A stretch of 64,000 nucleotides of DNA from Owenweeksia sp965229445 (GCA_965229445.1 OZ245876.1:62001-126000), one strand, 5' to 3'; shown: positions 34,362-44,002, counted from the stretch's first letter. Numbers and translations are program-made. The notes: generated by a model from the letters alone, not told the origin.

Positions 34362-35229
34362 ATATCTGTTTTAAATCACGGGGAATATTTTCTTCTGACC
34401 TAGCTTCTTCGTTTAATAAGCGGTAAGAAATGTAGTTATGACTGCTTACTATTCGTTCTAATAACTCCATTCCTGTCACAGATATTAAGGGGTAATCGGA
34501 ATAATTATACCAATATACCGGTGTTTGGAGTGATGCAAGTTGGCCCATCATAGGAGATTCATAATAACTGAGCCAGTTTCTATTGGAAGAAGGCGCTAAC
34601 TGCAATGGGCCAAAGGTGTCCGTTTTAATAAGCTTTATTCGCTCAGACAAGGAATTTTGGTCTAGTCCGTAACGTGCTAACAACACCTCATTTGCTGGGG
34701 AAAGGCTATCGCTGATACTCATGTATTCCAATTCCCCCAGCGGACTTAGTACTCCAGCGTTAAGTATAATTAATTGAGAGGCATGCAAGCGTTGGGAAAG
34801 TGCGGGAAGCAGGTATGCTCCTTCTCCTACACCTATAAGTATTAGCTCCTCACCGTATAGAGAGTCCATTGAACTGATTAAGCTGATAATATCTTCCATG
34901 CGCTCTTCTCTTGCATCCAGTGAACGTTTTTTAAAATTGCCCTCACCGGGTTTGTGGATTAAAACCACATCAAAGGAGTGCTTAAATAAGTAATCTGTGA
35001 TGGGAGCATAATACGATTGGTTGGTATCCGGATTATCGGGAAGGACTACCGCTAATTTACCAGCGGTATCTTTATGTGAGGCATAGGAGTATGGAACCTT
35101 TCTCATAAAGGGTTCTCGGGTAAAGTGCGACATTTCGTAGTTGGGAACAGAAGCACAAGAGCTTATCATTAAGCCGAGAAAGGCAATAACTATATTTGAA
35201 AATAGTGTTCTCACGTTTGTATGAATCAA
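34348..35229 (-). CDS. Lipoprotein with alpha/beta-hydrolase fold lacking the nucleophile
   Basis: 293 residues. The N-terminus is a lipoprotein signal with Cys in MISSCASVPN (about 25). The body looks like an alpha/beta hydrolase: AVVLPDNPD strand, FDVVLIHKPGEGNF (oxyanion region), and LILIGVGEGAYLLPAL (about residues 131-146) at the nucleophile elbow. Canonical G-x-S-x-G reads GVGEG here, so the Ser is replaced by Gly. If the alignment is right this is a catalytically dead relative, perhaps a binding protein. Function unknown. Confidence 0.6.
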   Translation of the reverse strand: MIHTNVRTLFSNIVIAFLGLMISSCASVPNYEMSHFTREPFMRKVPYSYASHKDTAGKLAVVLPDNPDTNQSYYAPITDYLFKHSFDVVLIHKPGEGNFKKRSLDAREERMEDIISLISSMDSLYGEELILIGVGEGAYLLPALSQRLHASQLIILNAGVLSPLGELEYMSISDSLSPANEVLLARYGLDQNSLSERIKLIKTDTFGPLQLAPSSNRNWLSYYESPMMGQLASLQTPVYWYNYSDYPLISVTGMELLERIVSSHNYISYRLLNEEARSEENIPRDLKQIFNTH

Positions 35230-35286
35230 ATGTAGAAGAAAGGCGGTTTAAGATTGATGTACAACTTATAAATCATTAAGATAAAT

Positions 35287-36423
35287 ATGACCCTTGACCA
35301 GCTTATTGAGTTCAGGAGAGACTTACACAGGAATCCAGAACTTTCCGAAAAGGAATTTAAGACCCAGCAGCGAATTATTGAAGCATTAAAATTAGTGGGA
35401 GTAGATAACCTGATGGAAATAGGGAATACCGGTGTACTGGTATCCTTTAATGGAGCGAGAAGAGGAAGGTCAGTACTGTTGCGCTCAGACCATGATGCAT
35501 TGCCAATTCAAGAATTGGGTGAGCCAGCGCATAAGTCTGCCGTAAGTGGCGTTTCACATATGTGTGGGCATGATGGACACACCGCTATTATGCTGGGGGT
35601 GGCTGCTTATTTTGTTAATAATCCTTTGAATGAAGGTCAGCTGTATTTGTTGTTTCAACCCGCAGAAGAGAACGGAAGAGGAGCTCAGGCAGTTTTAGAG
35701 GATAAGAACTTTTCTATAAAACCCGACATGGTTTTTGCTCTTCACAACCTTCCTGGCACCAAATTGCATCAGGTGGTATGCAAGAAGGGCACTTTTACTC
35801 CGGCAGTAAAGAGCGTTATCATACGATTGTTTGGAAAGACATCACATGCGGCAGAACCGGAGAAGGGTATTAATCCGGGGGTAGCCATGGGTAAGATTTT
35901 TGACCTGGCAGAAAGTTTAAACATATTGGATAAGGATAGAGCTGATTTCCGTGTTGTGAGTGCGGTACATGCAAAAATGGGTGAGCTCGCCTACGGCATT
36001 ACCGCAGGAGAGGCGGAATTGCACTTCACCATAAGAACCTGGACCAATCGGGAAATGGAAAAATTGCAAAGTTTACTCACGGAGGGTGCTGTAAGAATTG
36101 CGTCGGATTACCAGTTGTTGATAGAGTGGGAATGGCTGGAAGAGTTTTTTGCCAATGAAAACAGTGCAGAAGCATATGATATTATTGAGCGAACTGCCCT
36201 ACAAGCTCAGGTTGATTTCATAGAGCTGCAAAGTGGCATGAAGTGGGGTGAAGATTTTGGATTGATAAGCAGCAAATTTACGGGAGCTATGTTTTGTATT
36301 GGCTCGGGAGAAGACTGCCCGGCCTTACATAACCCAGACTATGATTTCCCAGATGAGATTATAGAAACGGGAATTAAGATGTTCACCGGGCTAGCCTTAA
36401 ATGCCCTTTCTGCTGTAGAGTGA
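35287..36423 (+). CDS. M20 family amidohydrolase (hippurate hydrolase/IAA-amino acid hydrolase type)
   Basis: A dimetal hydrolase removing N-acyl groups from amino acids. Visible marks: EFRRDLHRNPELSEKEF at the N-terminus, LRSDHDALPIQE (about 69), the metal motif SHMCGHDGHTAIML (about 95), QPAEENGRGAQAV with catalytic Glu (about 127), FALHNLPG (about 152) and GSGEDCPALHNPDYDFPDE near the C-terminus. 378 aa is normal. No signal peptide, so cytoplasmic. The substrate is not identified. Confidence 0.9.
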   Translation: MTLDQLIEFRRDLHRNPELSEKEFKTQQRIIEALKLVGVDNLMEIGNTGVLVSFNGARRGRSVLLRSDHDALPIQELGEPAHKSAVSGVSHMCGHDGHTAIMLGVAAYFVNNPLNEGQLYLLFQPAEENGRGAQAVLEDKNFSIKPDMVFALHNLPGTKLHQVVCKKGTFTPAVKSVIIRLFGKTSHAAEPEKGINPGVAMGKIFDLAESLNILDKDRADFRVVSAVHAKMGELAYGITAGEAELHFTIRTWTNREMEKLQSLLTEGAVRIASDYQLLIEWEWLEEFFANENSAEAYDIIERTALQAQVDFIELQSGMKWGEDFGLISSKFTGAMFCIGSGEDCPALHNPDYDFPDEIIETGIKMFTGLALNALSAVE

Positions 36424-36545
36424 TGCCAAATGAAGCATCTTAACATTATTAGTGCACATTTTTATGTGAACGTGTCAACGCAGTTGCCTACCGAGGCCTA
36501 ATCGAAATATTTAACTTGGCGCACGTATTATAAAATCAATAATCC

Positions 36546-37409
36546 ATGAAAATTTACCCAATCCATACCGGCAACTTTATGTTAGATGGCGGTGCTATGT
36601 TTGGCGTAGTACCAAAGTCGCTTTGGAGTCGCACCAACCAGGCAGACGAGAGAAATATGTGTAATTGGGCGATGCGCTGTATGCTTATTGAGGATGGAAA
36701 TAAATTGATTTTAATTGATACCGGGATTGGTGATAAGCAGAATGAGAAGTTCTTTAGTTTCTATTATTTGAATGGGGACGATTCTCTGGATAAGAGTCTT
36801 AGAAAATACGGCTTTCATAAAGATGATATTACGGATGTTTTTTTAACTCATCTCCATTTTGATCATTGTGGAGGAGCTATCGAGCGAAAGCGAAACGGAC
36901 AAGGTTTTGAACCGGCATTTAAAAACGCAAACTTTTGGAGCAATGACCGTCATTGGAAATGGGCGACTGAACCCAACGACAGGGAACGGGCGAGTTTCTT
37001 ATCGGAGAACATCTTACCCATACAGCAAAGCGGGCAGTTGAAGATGGTGGATGTTGGAGAAGAAGATGGTCTCTATAGCACAAATTTAGGTTTTGATGTC
37101 TTACTGGTAAGCGGTCATACCGATGCACAAATGTGTCCGGTCATTAAGTATAAAGGAAAGAAGATCGTATTTATGGCAGACCTTTTGCCTTCTACGGGAC
37201 ATATACCCTTGGCTTATGTGATGGGATATGATACCCGGCCACTCATTACGCTGAAGGAAAAAAAGAGCTTTATGCAGACGGCAGCAGAGGAAAACTTACT
37301 CTTGTTTTTGGAACATGATTCGGTTCATGAACTGTGTACCGTGCAGCAAACTGAAAAAGGAGTGCGGCTTAATGAAGTATATCAATTTAACGAAGTTTTT
37401 GATTTATGA
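36546..37409 (+). CDS. MBL-fold metallo-hydrolase
   Basis: 287 residues. The zinc motif is FLTHLHFDHCGGAI (H-x-H-x-D-H, about residue 100), with further ligands in SGHTDAQMCPVI (His about 195) and ADLLPSTGHIP and a late His in LEHDSVHEL. The N-terminus (HTGNFMLDGGAMFGVVPKSL) resembles the quorum-quenching/lactonase-like and glyoxalase II-like group, but the substrate cannot be assigned. The M1 peptidase gene begins one base after its stop, so the two are co-transcribed. Confidence 0.85.
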   Translation: MKIYPIHTGNFMLDGGAMFGVVPKSLWSRTNQADERNMCNWAMRCMLIEDGNKLILIDTGIGDKQNEKFFSFYYLNGDDSLDKSLRKYGFHKDDITDVFLTHLHFDHCGGAIERKRNGQGFEPAFKNANFWSNDRHWKWATEPNDRERASFLSENILPIQQSGQLKMVDVGEEDGLYSTNLGFDVLLVSGHTDAQMCPVIKYKGKKIVFMADLLPSTGHIPLAYVMGYDTRPLITLKEKKSFMQTAAEENLLLFLEHDSVHELCTVQQTEKGVRLNEVYQFNEVFDL

Positions 37410-37410
37410 T

Positions 37411-39285
37411 ATGAGGTACAGAGTAGTGAGTTTATTTGTAGCAATGTGTATGCTTCCGCTGTTGCTGATGGCACAGCCTAATACATACTGGCAGCAAGAG
37501 GTGAAGTATAAGATGGATATTGACTTCAACACCAAAGATCATCAGTTCTCAGGTATCCAACAATTGGTATATTATAATAATTCTCCAGACACAATTACCA
37601 AGGTTTACTACCACTTGTACTTTAATGCGTTCCAACCGGGAAGCATGATGGATGAGCGTTCCAGGGCACTCCCAGATCCAGATAAAAGGGTAGGGGATAG
37701 AATATTCAATCTAAAGCCAGACCAATATGGATATCAGCGTATTAAGCGCTTGAGTCAGTATGACAAAGAACTGGTGTTTTTAGTTGATCAAACGGTATTA
37801 AGAGCCGAATTAGCCACACCCGTGAATCCAGGAGATTCAACGGTATTAAATTTAGTTTTTGAGGGGCAGGTGCCCATTCAGATAAGGCGCAGTGGCAGGA
37901 ATAATGCCGAGGGAATAGACTATACTATGACGCAATGGTATCCAAAATTAGCAGCTTATGACCAGGAAGGCTGGCATCCTGATTTTTATGTGGCCAGGGA
38001 GTTTTTTGCGGACTTTGGCAGCTTTGAAGTAAACATTGTTACCGATGCCGACCAGGTAATTGCGGCTACGGGCTTGTTGGTGAATGAGGATGAAATATGG
38101 CAGGAAGAAGGGGAGAAAGATGGAAATGTTTATTGGAAACTAAAGGCCACAGATAGTAAAAGAAGAGCGTGGAAATTTAGGGCGGAACAAGTCCATGACT
38201 TTGCCTGGGCCTCAGATCCGGAATATTTACGCATTAGAGAACAAGTAAGTGAAGATCTGGAACTCAATCACTACTTTTTGAAAAAATATCAGAAGACCTG
38301 GAGCAGACTACCAAAGTACACGGCTCAGTTTTTTGAGTTGATGAATAAGCACTTTGGCAAGTATCCTTACCCACAATTTTCTGTTATCCAGGGAGGAGAT
38401 GGAGGCATGGAATATCCTATGTGTACCATGCTAAAAGGAACTGGTAATATTAAGGGTTTAGTAGGGACTACCGTTCATGAATCGGCTCACAATTGGTACT
38501 ATGCGGTACTGGCATCTAATGAATCCAGATATCCGTGGATGGATGAAGGTTTTACCACTTTCGCGGAGGAGGAAATCCTAAAGTTAATGTCGGGTGATAC
38601 GAGTGTTAATGCGCATATTCAAGCCTACACAAATTATTTATTCTTGGTGGACCAAGGTGAGTTGGAGCCATTGAGTACACCGGCGGACAATTTCTCCAGA
38701 AACCGTACCTATTCTATTTCGGCATACTCGAGGGGCTCACTCTTTTTAAGTCAGTTGCGGTATATTATTGGTGAAGAAGACTTTAATAAAGGAATGTTGC
38801 TTTATTATAATACCTGGAAACTCAAGCATCCTGATCCCTGGGATTTAATTAAGGTAATGGAAAATGTGAGTGACCTTGAGTTGGACTGGTTTATTGAGCA
38901 TTGGGTGTACACCACTAAAACCATTGATTATGGAATACGGGATGTCTTACCGGAGGGAACTTCATCCACAAAACTGGTGATAGAAAAGATAGGAGAAATG
39001 CCGATGCCGCTAGAGGTGAGGTTTAGTCTTAAGAATGGAACGCAACGCACCTACTTTATTCCTGTATCCTCGATGTTTGGCACCAAAAACAGTAAGGAGG
39101 TAAAAACGGCATTAAAATCATGGCCCTGGACTCACCCGAGGTACGAGCTAGATGTTCCTCTTAACATTCAGGACATCCTTGCCGTTGAAATAGACCCTCA
39201 TCGGTTTATGTGTGATATTGATATTTCGAACAATAGCTGGCCAAAAGAAAAAGAGGTAGATGAGGGATCCAGCGGAACCAGGTAG
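37411..39285 (+). CDS. M1 family zinc aminopeptidase, secreted
   Basis: 624 residues from ATG 37411 with a signal peptide (VVSLFVAMCMLPLLLMAQ); a frame starting at 37315 would extend into the MBL gene and lose the signal. The zinc site is HESAH (about 360) followed, after 18 residues, by the Glu of WMDEGFTTFAEEE, exactly the HExxH-x18-E spacing of gluzincins. GGDGGMEYPMC is the exopeptidase GxMEN-like motif. It should remove N-terminal amino acids in the periplasm or outside. Confidence 0.92.
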   Translation: MRYRVVSLFVAMCMLPLLLMAQPNTYWQQEVKYKMDIDFNTKDHQFSGIQQLVYYNNSPDTITKVYYHLYFNAFQPGSMMDERSRALPDPDKRVGDRIFNLKPDQYGYQRIKRLSQYDKELVFLVDQTVLRAELATPVNPGDSTVLNLVFEGQVPIQIRRSGRNNAEGIDYTMTQWYPKLAAYDQEGWHPDFYVAREFFADFGSFEVNIVTDADQVIAATGLLVNEDEIWQEEGEKDGNVYWKLKATDSKRRAWKFRAEQVHDFAWASDPEYLRIREQVSEDLELNHYFLKKYQKTWSRLPKYTAQFFELMNKHFGKYPYPQFSVIQGGDGGMEYPMCTMLKGTGNIKGLVGTTVHESAHNWYYAVLASNESRYPWMDEGFTTFAEEEILKLMSGDTSVNAHIQAYTNYLFLVDQGELEPLSTPADNFSRNRTYSISAYSRGSLFLSQLRYIIGEEDFNKGMLLYYNTWKLKHPDPWDLIKVMENVSDLELDWFIEHWVYTTKTIDYGIRDVLPEGTSSTKLVIEKIGEMPMPLEVRFSLKNGTQRTYFIPVSSMFGTKNSKEVKTALKSWPWTHPRYELDVPLNIQDILAVEIDPHRFMCDIDISNNSWPKEKEVDEGSSGTR

Positions 39286-39318
39286 AGGCTAAAATGAAAA
39301 GGAGCCAGCTACTGTTGC

Positions 39319-39720
39319 TTAACTGGCCTTATCGTCCTGAGCCTTTTGCAATTCTTCAACTTGATCGGAAAGTTGAGATACTTTGGCGTTTAGTTGCTCC
39401 ACATCTTTTTTTAATTCCGAGTTTTCTGCATTAAGGCCCCTAATTGTACCTTGGTGTCTAGCGATTTCATCATTTTTATTCGCTATTTCTTTTTTCAGAC
39501 CGGCAATATGGGCATTGAGTCCCCGAATCTCTTTATTGAGATTATTCGTGGTCATTATGGAATACAGGATATATATCAGAAATCCGACCGAGAAGATTAT
39601 GTTGGAAATAATCAGGGTTTGATTAGCGGGAAGCTTGAAAATAAACTTTACTAATAAGGAAGCAACAATTATCAGAGCCCCTACCAACAATACTCCAATT
39701 TCTAATCCACCTTTTTTCAT
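39319..39720 (-). CDS. Small membrane protein with C-terminal coiled coil
   Basis: 133 residues. Two membrane helices (about 6-28, IGVLLVGALIIVASLLV, and 34-55, TLIISNIIFSVGFLIYILYS) are followed by a coiled coil with heptads (GLNAHIAGLKKEIANKNDEI, LNAENSELKKDVEQLNAKV) to the C-terminus. No known domain is recognised. It sits convergent to the M1 peptidase and downstream of RNase R on the same strand (46-base gap). Confidence 0.6.
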   Translation of the reverse strand: MKKGGLEIGVLLVGALIIVASLLVKFIFKLPANQTLIISNIIFSVGFLIYILYSIMTTNNLNKEIRGLNAHIAGLKKEIANKNDEIARHQGTIRGLNAENSELKKDVEQLNAKVSQLSDQVEELQKAQDDKAS

Positions 39721-39766
39721 ATAAAGAGTCCTTTCACTTGTGTGTGGTCGTTAAAAGTAATCAAAT

Positions 39767-41911
39767 TCATGCTGGTACAAAATCAAGTTGTTTACTCTCC
39801 AGGTCTGCTCTTTTAACCGTAACCATTATTTGATCTCCTAATTGAAAAATCCGACCGTGTTGCTCACCTTCAATAGCAAAATTGCGCTCATCGAATACAT
39901 AGTAATCATCTTTAAAATCACGGATTCGTATCATTCCCTCACATTTCGTGTCGATTAACTCCACAAACACCCCCCATTCCGTAACCCCAGAAATAACCCC
40001 CATGAAATCTTCATTAAGGTGCTTTTCCATAAACTTTACTTGCATGTATTTTATAGACTCGCGTTCGGCCTCGGTAGCCACACGTTCGCGCTCGGAAGAG
40101 TGCTCACAAAGCGCTTCAAAATGGTGTTTATTAGGAGACTGTCCGCCATCGAGGTAATGTTGCAACAGTCTGTGCACCATCATATCAGGATACCGCCTAA
40201 TGGGAGATGTAAAGTGACTGTAATAATCGAAAGCAAGACCGTAGTGGCCGATATTGTCGGTGCTATAAACGGCTTTTGCCATGGAACGAATAGTCAGTGT
40301 CTCAATCATATTTGCTTCCCCGGTGCCTTTCACTGCGCTAAGCATCTGGTTTAAGCTTCGCGAGGTGGCATTACGGCTATTTGTTCTGATGTTATACCCA
40401 AATTGACTCACGAAGTTGGTAAGATCCGTAAGCTTATCCGGTTTGGGTTGATCATGGATTCTATAGACAAATGTTTTTCCAGAGGGCTTTTTACCATCCG
40501 GCGCAAGCCCAATAAACTCAGCCACATTCCGGTTGGCCAATAACATAAACTCCTCAATAAGATGGTTGGCCTCCTTGCTTTCTTTAAAATAAACCCCGGT
40601 AGGCTCGTTGTCTTCATTGAGGATGAATTTCACTTCCTCCCGGTCAAAGGCAAGGGCGCCATCCGACATTCTCCTTTTGCGAAGTTTCACCGCAAGATCA
40701 TTTAAAACCTTTAGCTCCTGCGCATACTTCCCACTGCCCGATTCAATTATTTCTTGAGCGTCTTCATAGGCAAAGCGATGATCAGAGTGAATAAGGGTAC
40801 GGCCAAACCACCGCTTAATGATTTGTGCCTGGTCATTTATTTCAAAAACCGCAGAAAATGTGAGCTTATCTTCACGGGGCCTTAAGGAGCACACCTTATT
40901 AGACAATTTCTCCGGCAACATGGGTACTACTCTGTCTACCAGGTAGACCGAAGTGGCACGTTTAACCGCCTCTTCTTCCAGCTCACTACCCTCTTGTACA
41001 TAATAGGTGACATCAGCAATGTGAACACCTACTTCCCAGTTGCCATTGTTGAGTTTCCTTAATGACAGTGCATCATCAAAGTCCTTAGCGTCTTTAGGGT
41101 CTATGGTGAAAGTCAAAGTATCTCTGAAGTCGCGACGCTTTTTAATTTCAGCCTCTGGGATTTTTTCTTCTACCTGTTCGGCTTCTGCTTCAACTTCGGG
41201 AGGAAAGACCCTAGGTAAGGCGTATTCAGCAAGAATGGAGTGGATTTCAACTTCGTGATCTCCGGGGTTTCCTAAAACTTCAATAACCTCTCCAAAAGGA
41301 CTACTGGCGTGTTCTGGCCAATCGGTAATGCGCGCTAATGCTTTTTGTCCATGACTAGCACCGTGGAGGGCTTCTTTTGGGATATACAGATCCACTAACA
41401 TTTTCTTGTTATCCGGAACCAGGAAGCCAAAGTTTTTAGAAAGCTCTATGGTACCGACAAACTCAGACTTACGCCTTTCGAGAACCTCCACGACCTCACC
41501 TTCAGGTTTTTTGTTTTTACGCTGGGCAAACATCAACACTTTTACCAGGTCCCCATTTAGCGCATGATTAAGGTTTTTGGGTGTGATGTAAACATCATCA
41601 TCCAAATCATCGCTGATCACATAGGCAGAACCCTTCATGGTCATATCTATCGTACCGGTAATATGGTGATCGATGTGTTTGTATCGATATTTCCCTCTGG
41701 CTACGGTTTCTACACGTTGTTGGTCCGCCAGGTTGCGAACGGCTGACATGACTAATTTCCGGTCGTGGTCATCCTTTATATTAAGCCGGGCACTTAATTG
41801 CTTGTAATTAAAGCTCTTCAGGCCATTTTCTTTAAGAATACGCAATACAGCCTGCTCTAATTTTTGCAGACGTTTTTGGCGCTTGTTGTCTTTCTTCATT
41901 TTACTCATCAC
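39767..41911 (-). CDS. rnr: Ribonuclease R
   Basis: A 3'-5' exoribonuclease that degrades structured RNA. Order: N-terminal helix-turn-helix-like region (about 10-70), cold-shock domains, the RNB catalytic domain with TIDPKDAKDFDDALSLRKL (about 271-289) carrying the Asp cluster that binds magnesium, SHFTSPIRRYPDMMVHRLLQ (about 560-580), and a C-terminal S1 domain (GVISGVTEWGVFVELI). 714 aa is usual. Conserved in Bacteroidota. Confidence 0.95.
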   Translation of the reverse strand: MMSKMKKDNKRQKRLQKLEQAVLRILKENGLKSFNYKQLSARLNIKDDHDRKLVMSAVRNLADQQRVETVARGKYRYKHIDHHITGTIDMTMKGSAYVISDDLDDDVYITPKNLNHALNGDLVKVLMFAQRKNKKPEGEVVEVLERRKSEFVGTIELSKNFGFLVPDNKKMLVDLYIPKEALHGASHGQKALARITDWPEHASSPFGEVIEVLGNPGDHEVEIHSILAEYALPRVFPPEVEAEAEQVEEKIPEAEIKKRRDFRDTLTFTIDPKDAKDFDDALSLRKLNNGNWEVGVHIADVTYYVQEGSELEEEAVKRATSVYLVDRVVPMLPEKLSNKVCSLRPREDKLTFSAVFEINDQAQIIKRWFGRTLIHSDHRFAYEDAQEIIESGSGKYAQELKVLNDLAVKLRKRRMSDGALAFDREEVKFILNEDNEPTGVYFKESKEANHLIEEFMLLANRNVAEFIGLAPDGKKPSGKTFVYRIHDQPKPDKLTDLTNFVSQFGYNIRTNSRNATSRSLNQMLSAVKGTGEANMIETLTIRSMAKAVYSTDNIGHYGLAFDYYSHFTSPIRRYPDMMVHRLLQHYLDGGQSPNKHHFEALCEHSSERERVATEAERESIKYMQVKFMEKHLNEDFMGVISGVTEWGVFVELIDTKCEGMIRIRDFKDDYYVFDERNFAIEGEQHGRIFQLGDQIMVTVKRADLESKQLDFVPA

Positions 41912-42052
41912 GGCGAAGGTAGGAGAAAGCGGGGATTGGAGATTAATTTAGCCTTGAAAGCTCTTTATTGATCAGCGAACCTTCCCCACAAAGTCATATG
42001 GTATTTGCAGCAAGGGGGGCTTGGGTGATTGAGACCATTTTGCGAGCTTTAT

Positions 42053-42080
42053 GTCGGGGCCTGCGGGTGCAGGCCCCGAC
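42053..42080. repeat. REP-like GC-rich hairpin
   Basis: GTCGGGGCCTGC (42053-42064) and GCAGGCCCCGAC (42069-42080) are perfect reverse complements around loop GGGT, giving a 12-bp GC-rich stem. No T run follows on either strand, so it is not an intrinsic terminator. The 284-base gap 41912-42195 that holds it is otherwise gene-free and locally richer in G+C than its surroundings. It resembles the palindromes mobilised by REP-associated tyrosine transposases (RAYT); no such gene is in the window. Confidence 0.65.
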
Positions 42081-42195
42081 CGGGGGACGAGGGCCAAGAA
42101 AATTTAGGGTGATTGGATGCGCCATTGTCAGTGCTTCAGAATTTAATGGTCATTAACAATCAGCCCCTCCTTTCGATAAAGCATTTAAACCAGAA

Positions 42196-42561
42196 CTATT
42201 GCGGAAATCCGCCTCTTGACCAATTTTTAAGCATTTCAATCTCTTCGTCGCTCAGCGGCTCTTTCTTGTGTTTGAAGGGCATGAAAGCTTCATCATCTTC
42301 TGGAAGCTCTACCCGCGACACCACTTCGTGTATTTTATTCTTCAGGCTGGAATAGTTATCCAGTGAGGCAACTTTCCCTCCCTTGTCAGGATAGTGACAA
42401 GGACTGCAGCTTCTTTCGATAATCGGCGAAATTTGACGGGCATAACTAATCATAGGGCCGTCATATTCTGCCTTTGCAGCAGGGGCGGTTTTACGGGAAC
42501 AAGCCGCAGACCAACTAACAAACAGAATTGTAGAAAACAGGATTAAAGTTCTTTTCAACAT
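42196..42561 (-). CDS. Lipoprotein with a single c-type haem site
   Basis: 121 residues. The N-terminal signal ends near a Cys in SAACSRKTAP (about 21), a plausible but imperfect lipobox. The haem site is SCSPCHYPDKGGK (CxxCH, about 52) and a Met in EAFMPFKHKKEPLSDEEI (about 93) may be the axial ligand. The layout (haem, then MPF...LSDEEI..L..W) resembles the cytochrome-c-like domains that precede Bacteroidota/Planctomycete cytochromes. It is probably a periplasmic electron-transfer lipoprotein; partners unknown. Confidence 0.75.
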   Translation of the reverse strand: MLKRTLILFSTILFVSWSAACSRKTAPAAKAEYDGPMISYARQISPIIERSCSPCHYPDKGGKVASLDNYSSLKNKIHEVVSRVELPEDDEAFMPFKHKKEPLSDEEIEMLKNWSRGGFPQ

Positions 42562-42694
42562 ATCAGATTAGTATTTTACCCTGGTCAAATTAATACTTCC
42601 TGCATGATCTCAAGGTAAAAGGAAGTAAAAAATATTTCACCGCAGGCAACCCTTTTGTAAGATGGGGTTGTCATGGGAGTAGAGGCATCTATCA

Positions 42695-43258
42695 ATGGGA
42701 AGACTATTACGCCTGCCAACATCAGAAGAAAAGCTAATCAAACAGTGCCGAAAGGGAGACCGAAGGGCACAGCGAGAGCTCTTCGATAAGTTCTCATCTC
42801 AAATGTTAAGTGTGGGATTGAGATACCTGAAGTTACAGGAAGATGCCGAAGAAGTTCTTTCAAATACGTTCATCAAGGTCTTTAACAAGCTGGATCAGTT
42901 TAAGGGCGATGGCCCTTTGGGAGCTTGGGTAAGAAGAATAATGGTGAATGAGTCGCTAAATTTCCTCAAGTATAAACGCAACCTTTTTGTAGAGGTTGAT
43001 GAGGAGAACCACGGTGCGTTCAGTCATGAGAAGTTGCAGGAGGACATCAATGCAGAGCATTTACTAAAAATGATTTCTGAATTGCCTCTGGGTTACCGCA
43101 CGGTTTTCAATTTATACGCAATAGAAGGATACAATCACAGGGAGATTGGCGAGATGCTTGGGATTTCGGAGAACACCTCTAAGTCCCAACTGAGTAAGGC
43201 AAGAAACCAATTGCAACAGAAATTGGCCGTAAATGAAATTATTTACCAGGAAAAATGA
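42695..43258 (+). CDS. ECF-type RNA polymerase sigma factor
   Basis: 187 residues with region 2 (AQRELFDKFSSQMLSVGLRY, then DAEEVLSNTFIKVFNKLDQF, about residues 53-72) and region 4 helix-turn-helix (YRTVFNLYAIEGYNHREIGE, LGISENTSKSQLSKARNQL). It lacks a C-terminal extension. The next gene overlaps by 4 bases and looks like its anti-sigma factor; together they probably control an envelope response including the two genes downstream (inference from operon order). Confidence 0.9.
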   Translation: MGRLLRLPTSEEKLIKQCRKGDRRAQRELFDKFSSQMLSVGLRYLKLQEDAEEVLSNTFIKVFNKLDQFKGDGPLGAWVRRIMVNESLNFLKYKRNLFVEVDEENHGAFSHEKLQEDINAEHLLKMISELPLGYRTVFNLYAIEGYNHREIGEMLGISENTSKSQLSKARNQLQQKLAVNEIIYQEK

Positions 43259-43992
43259 AAAGTAAGAATCCAATAGATAGCTATTTCAAACGCTCTTTGG
43301 AGAAGCATGAAACTAAGGTTTCTCCGGAGGTGTGGGAAAAGGTGGTCGCCGCTACTGAGTCTGATGCGGGACGTGGCATGGCCTGGTACTTTATGAGAGC
43401 AGCAGTGGTGGTATTAATGATTAGTATAGGGACGTGGTACATAGTGGATTATCCCCAAGGTGATCCAGGTATTGTGGTACAGCCCGATGTTGAAGAGGGG
43501 GATGGAAACACGAACACCAAAAAAAGCACAACAGACCCAAAGGAAAAATCGGATAAGCCAGAAGAAAGCCCAAAAGCAACCGAAAAGGAATCGGATGAGG
43601 AGAAAAAGAGAAAAAAGGTGATGCCTATTATGAAACAAAGCCAATCGCGCTCTCCTATATATGTTAATCATGAACCATTAATGGAGTTTAATGAAAGAGA
43701 ATTAGAGCGCTTTGAAGAGTTAAAACTGGCCACCATTGCTTTAGATCCTGAGGAACTAGCAGCTTATGATCAGACAAAACCAAGTCTAAAACTCAAACTT
43801 ACCCAACCGGTTACTGAAAGTGCTTTTTATTCTGAGGAACCGGGTACAGTGAATGATAAGGACTTGAAGACTAAGCTATATGCTTACGCAAACACACAGT
43901 TTGATAATATAAGAAATGGTCGGCCAGTAGAGCTTCCCAAAACAGGTAAGCCGCAGCTACAGATAAATTTGAACAGGATTTTTAATAACTAA
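43255..43992 (+). CDS. Probable anti-sigma factor, single membrane helix
   Basis: 245 residues. The N-terminus (NPIDSYFKRSLEKHETKVSP and PEVWEKVVAA) resembles the cytoplasmic sigma-binding part of many Bacteroidota anti-sigma proteins. One membrane helix, AWYFMRAAVVVLMISIGTWY (about residues 43-62), leads to a periplasmic region with a Lys/Glu-rich low-complexity stretch (about 75-120) and a folded C-terminus. There is no zinc finger (ZAS) motif. Translation is coupled to the sigma gene. Assignment rests mainly on position and shape. Confidence 0.6.
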   Translation: MKSKNPIDSYFKRSLEKHETKVSPEVWEKVVAATESDAGRGMAWYFMRAAVVVLMISIGTWYIVDYPQGDPGIVVQPDVEEGDGNTNTKKSTTDPKEKSDKPEESPKATEKESDEEKKRKKVMPIMKQSQSRSPIYVNHEPLMEFNERELERFEELKLATIALDPEELAAYDQTKPSLKLKLTQPVTESAFYSEEPGTVNDKDLKTKLYAYANTQFDNIRNGRPVELPKTGKPQLQINLNRIFNN

Positions 43993-44002
43993 AACCATAA
44001 AA

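Noticed and set aside
42053..42080. Hairpin as an intrinsic terminator
   Set aside because: No T run follows on either strand, unlike the terminators at 31323 and 45849.
41968..42156. 62-codon open frame spanning the REP-like hairpin
   Set aside because: It exists only because the hairpin lacks stops; composition and position do not support a gene.
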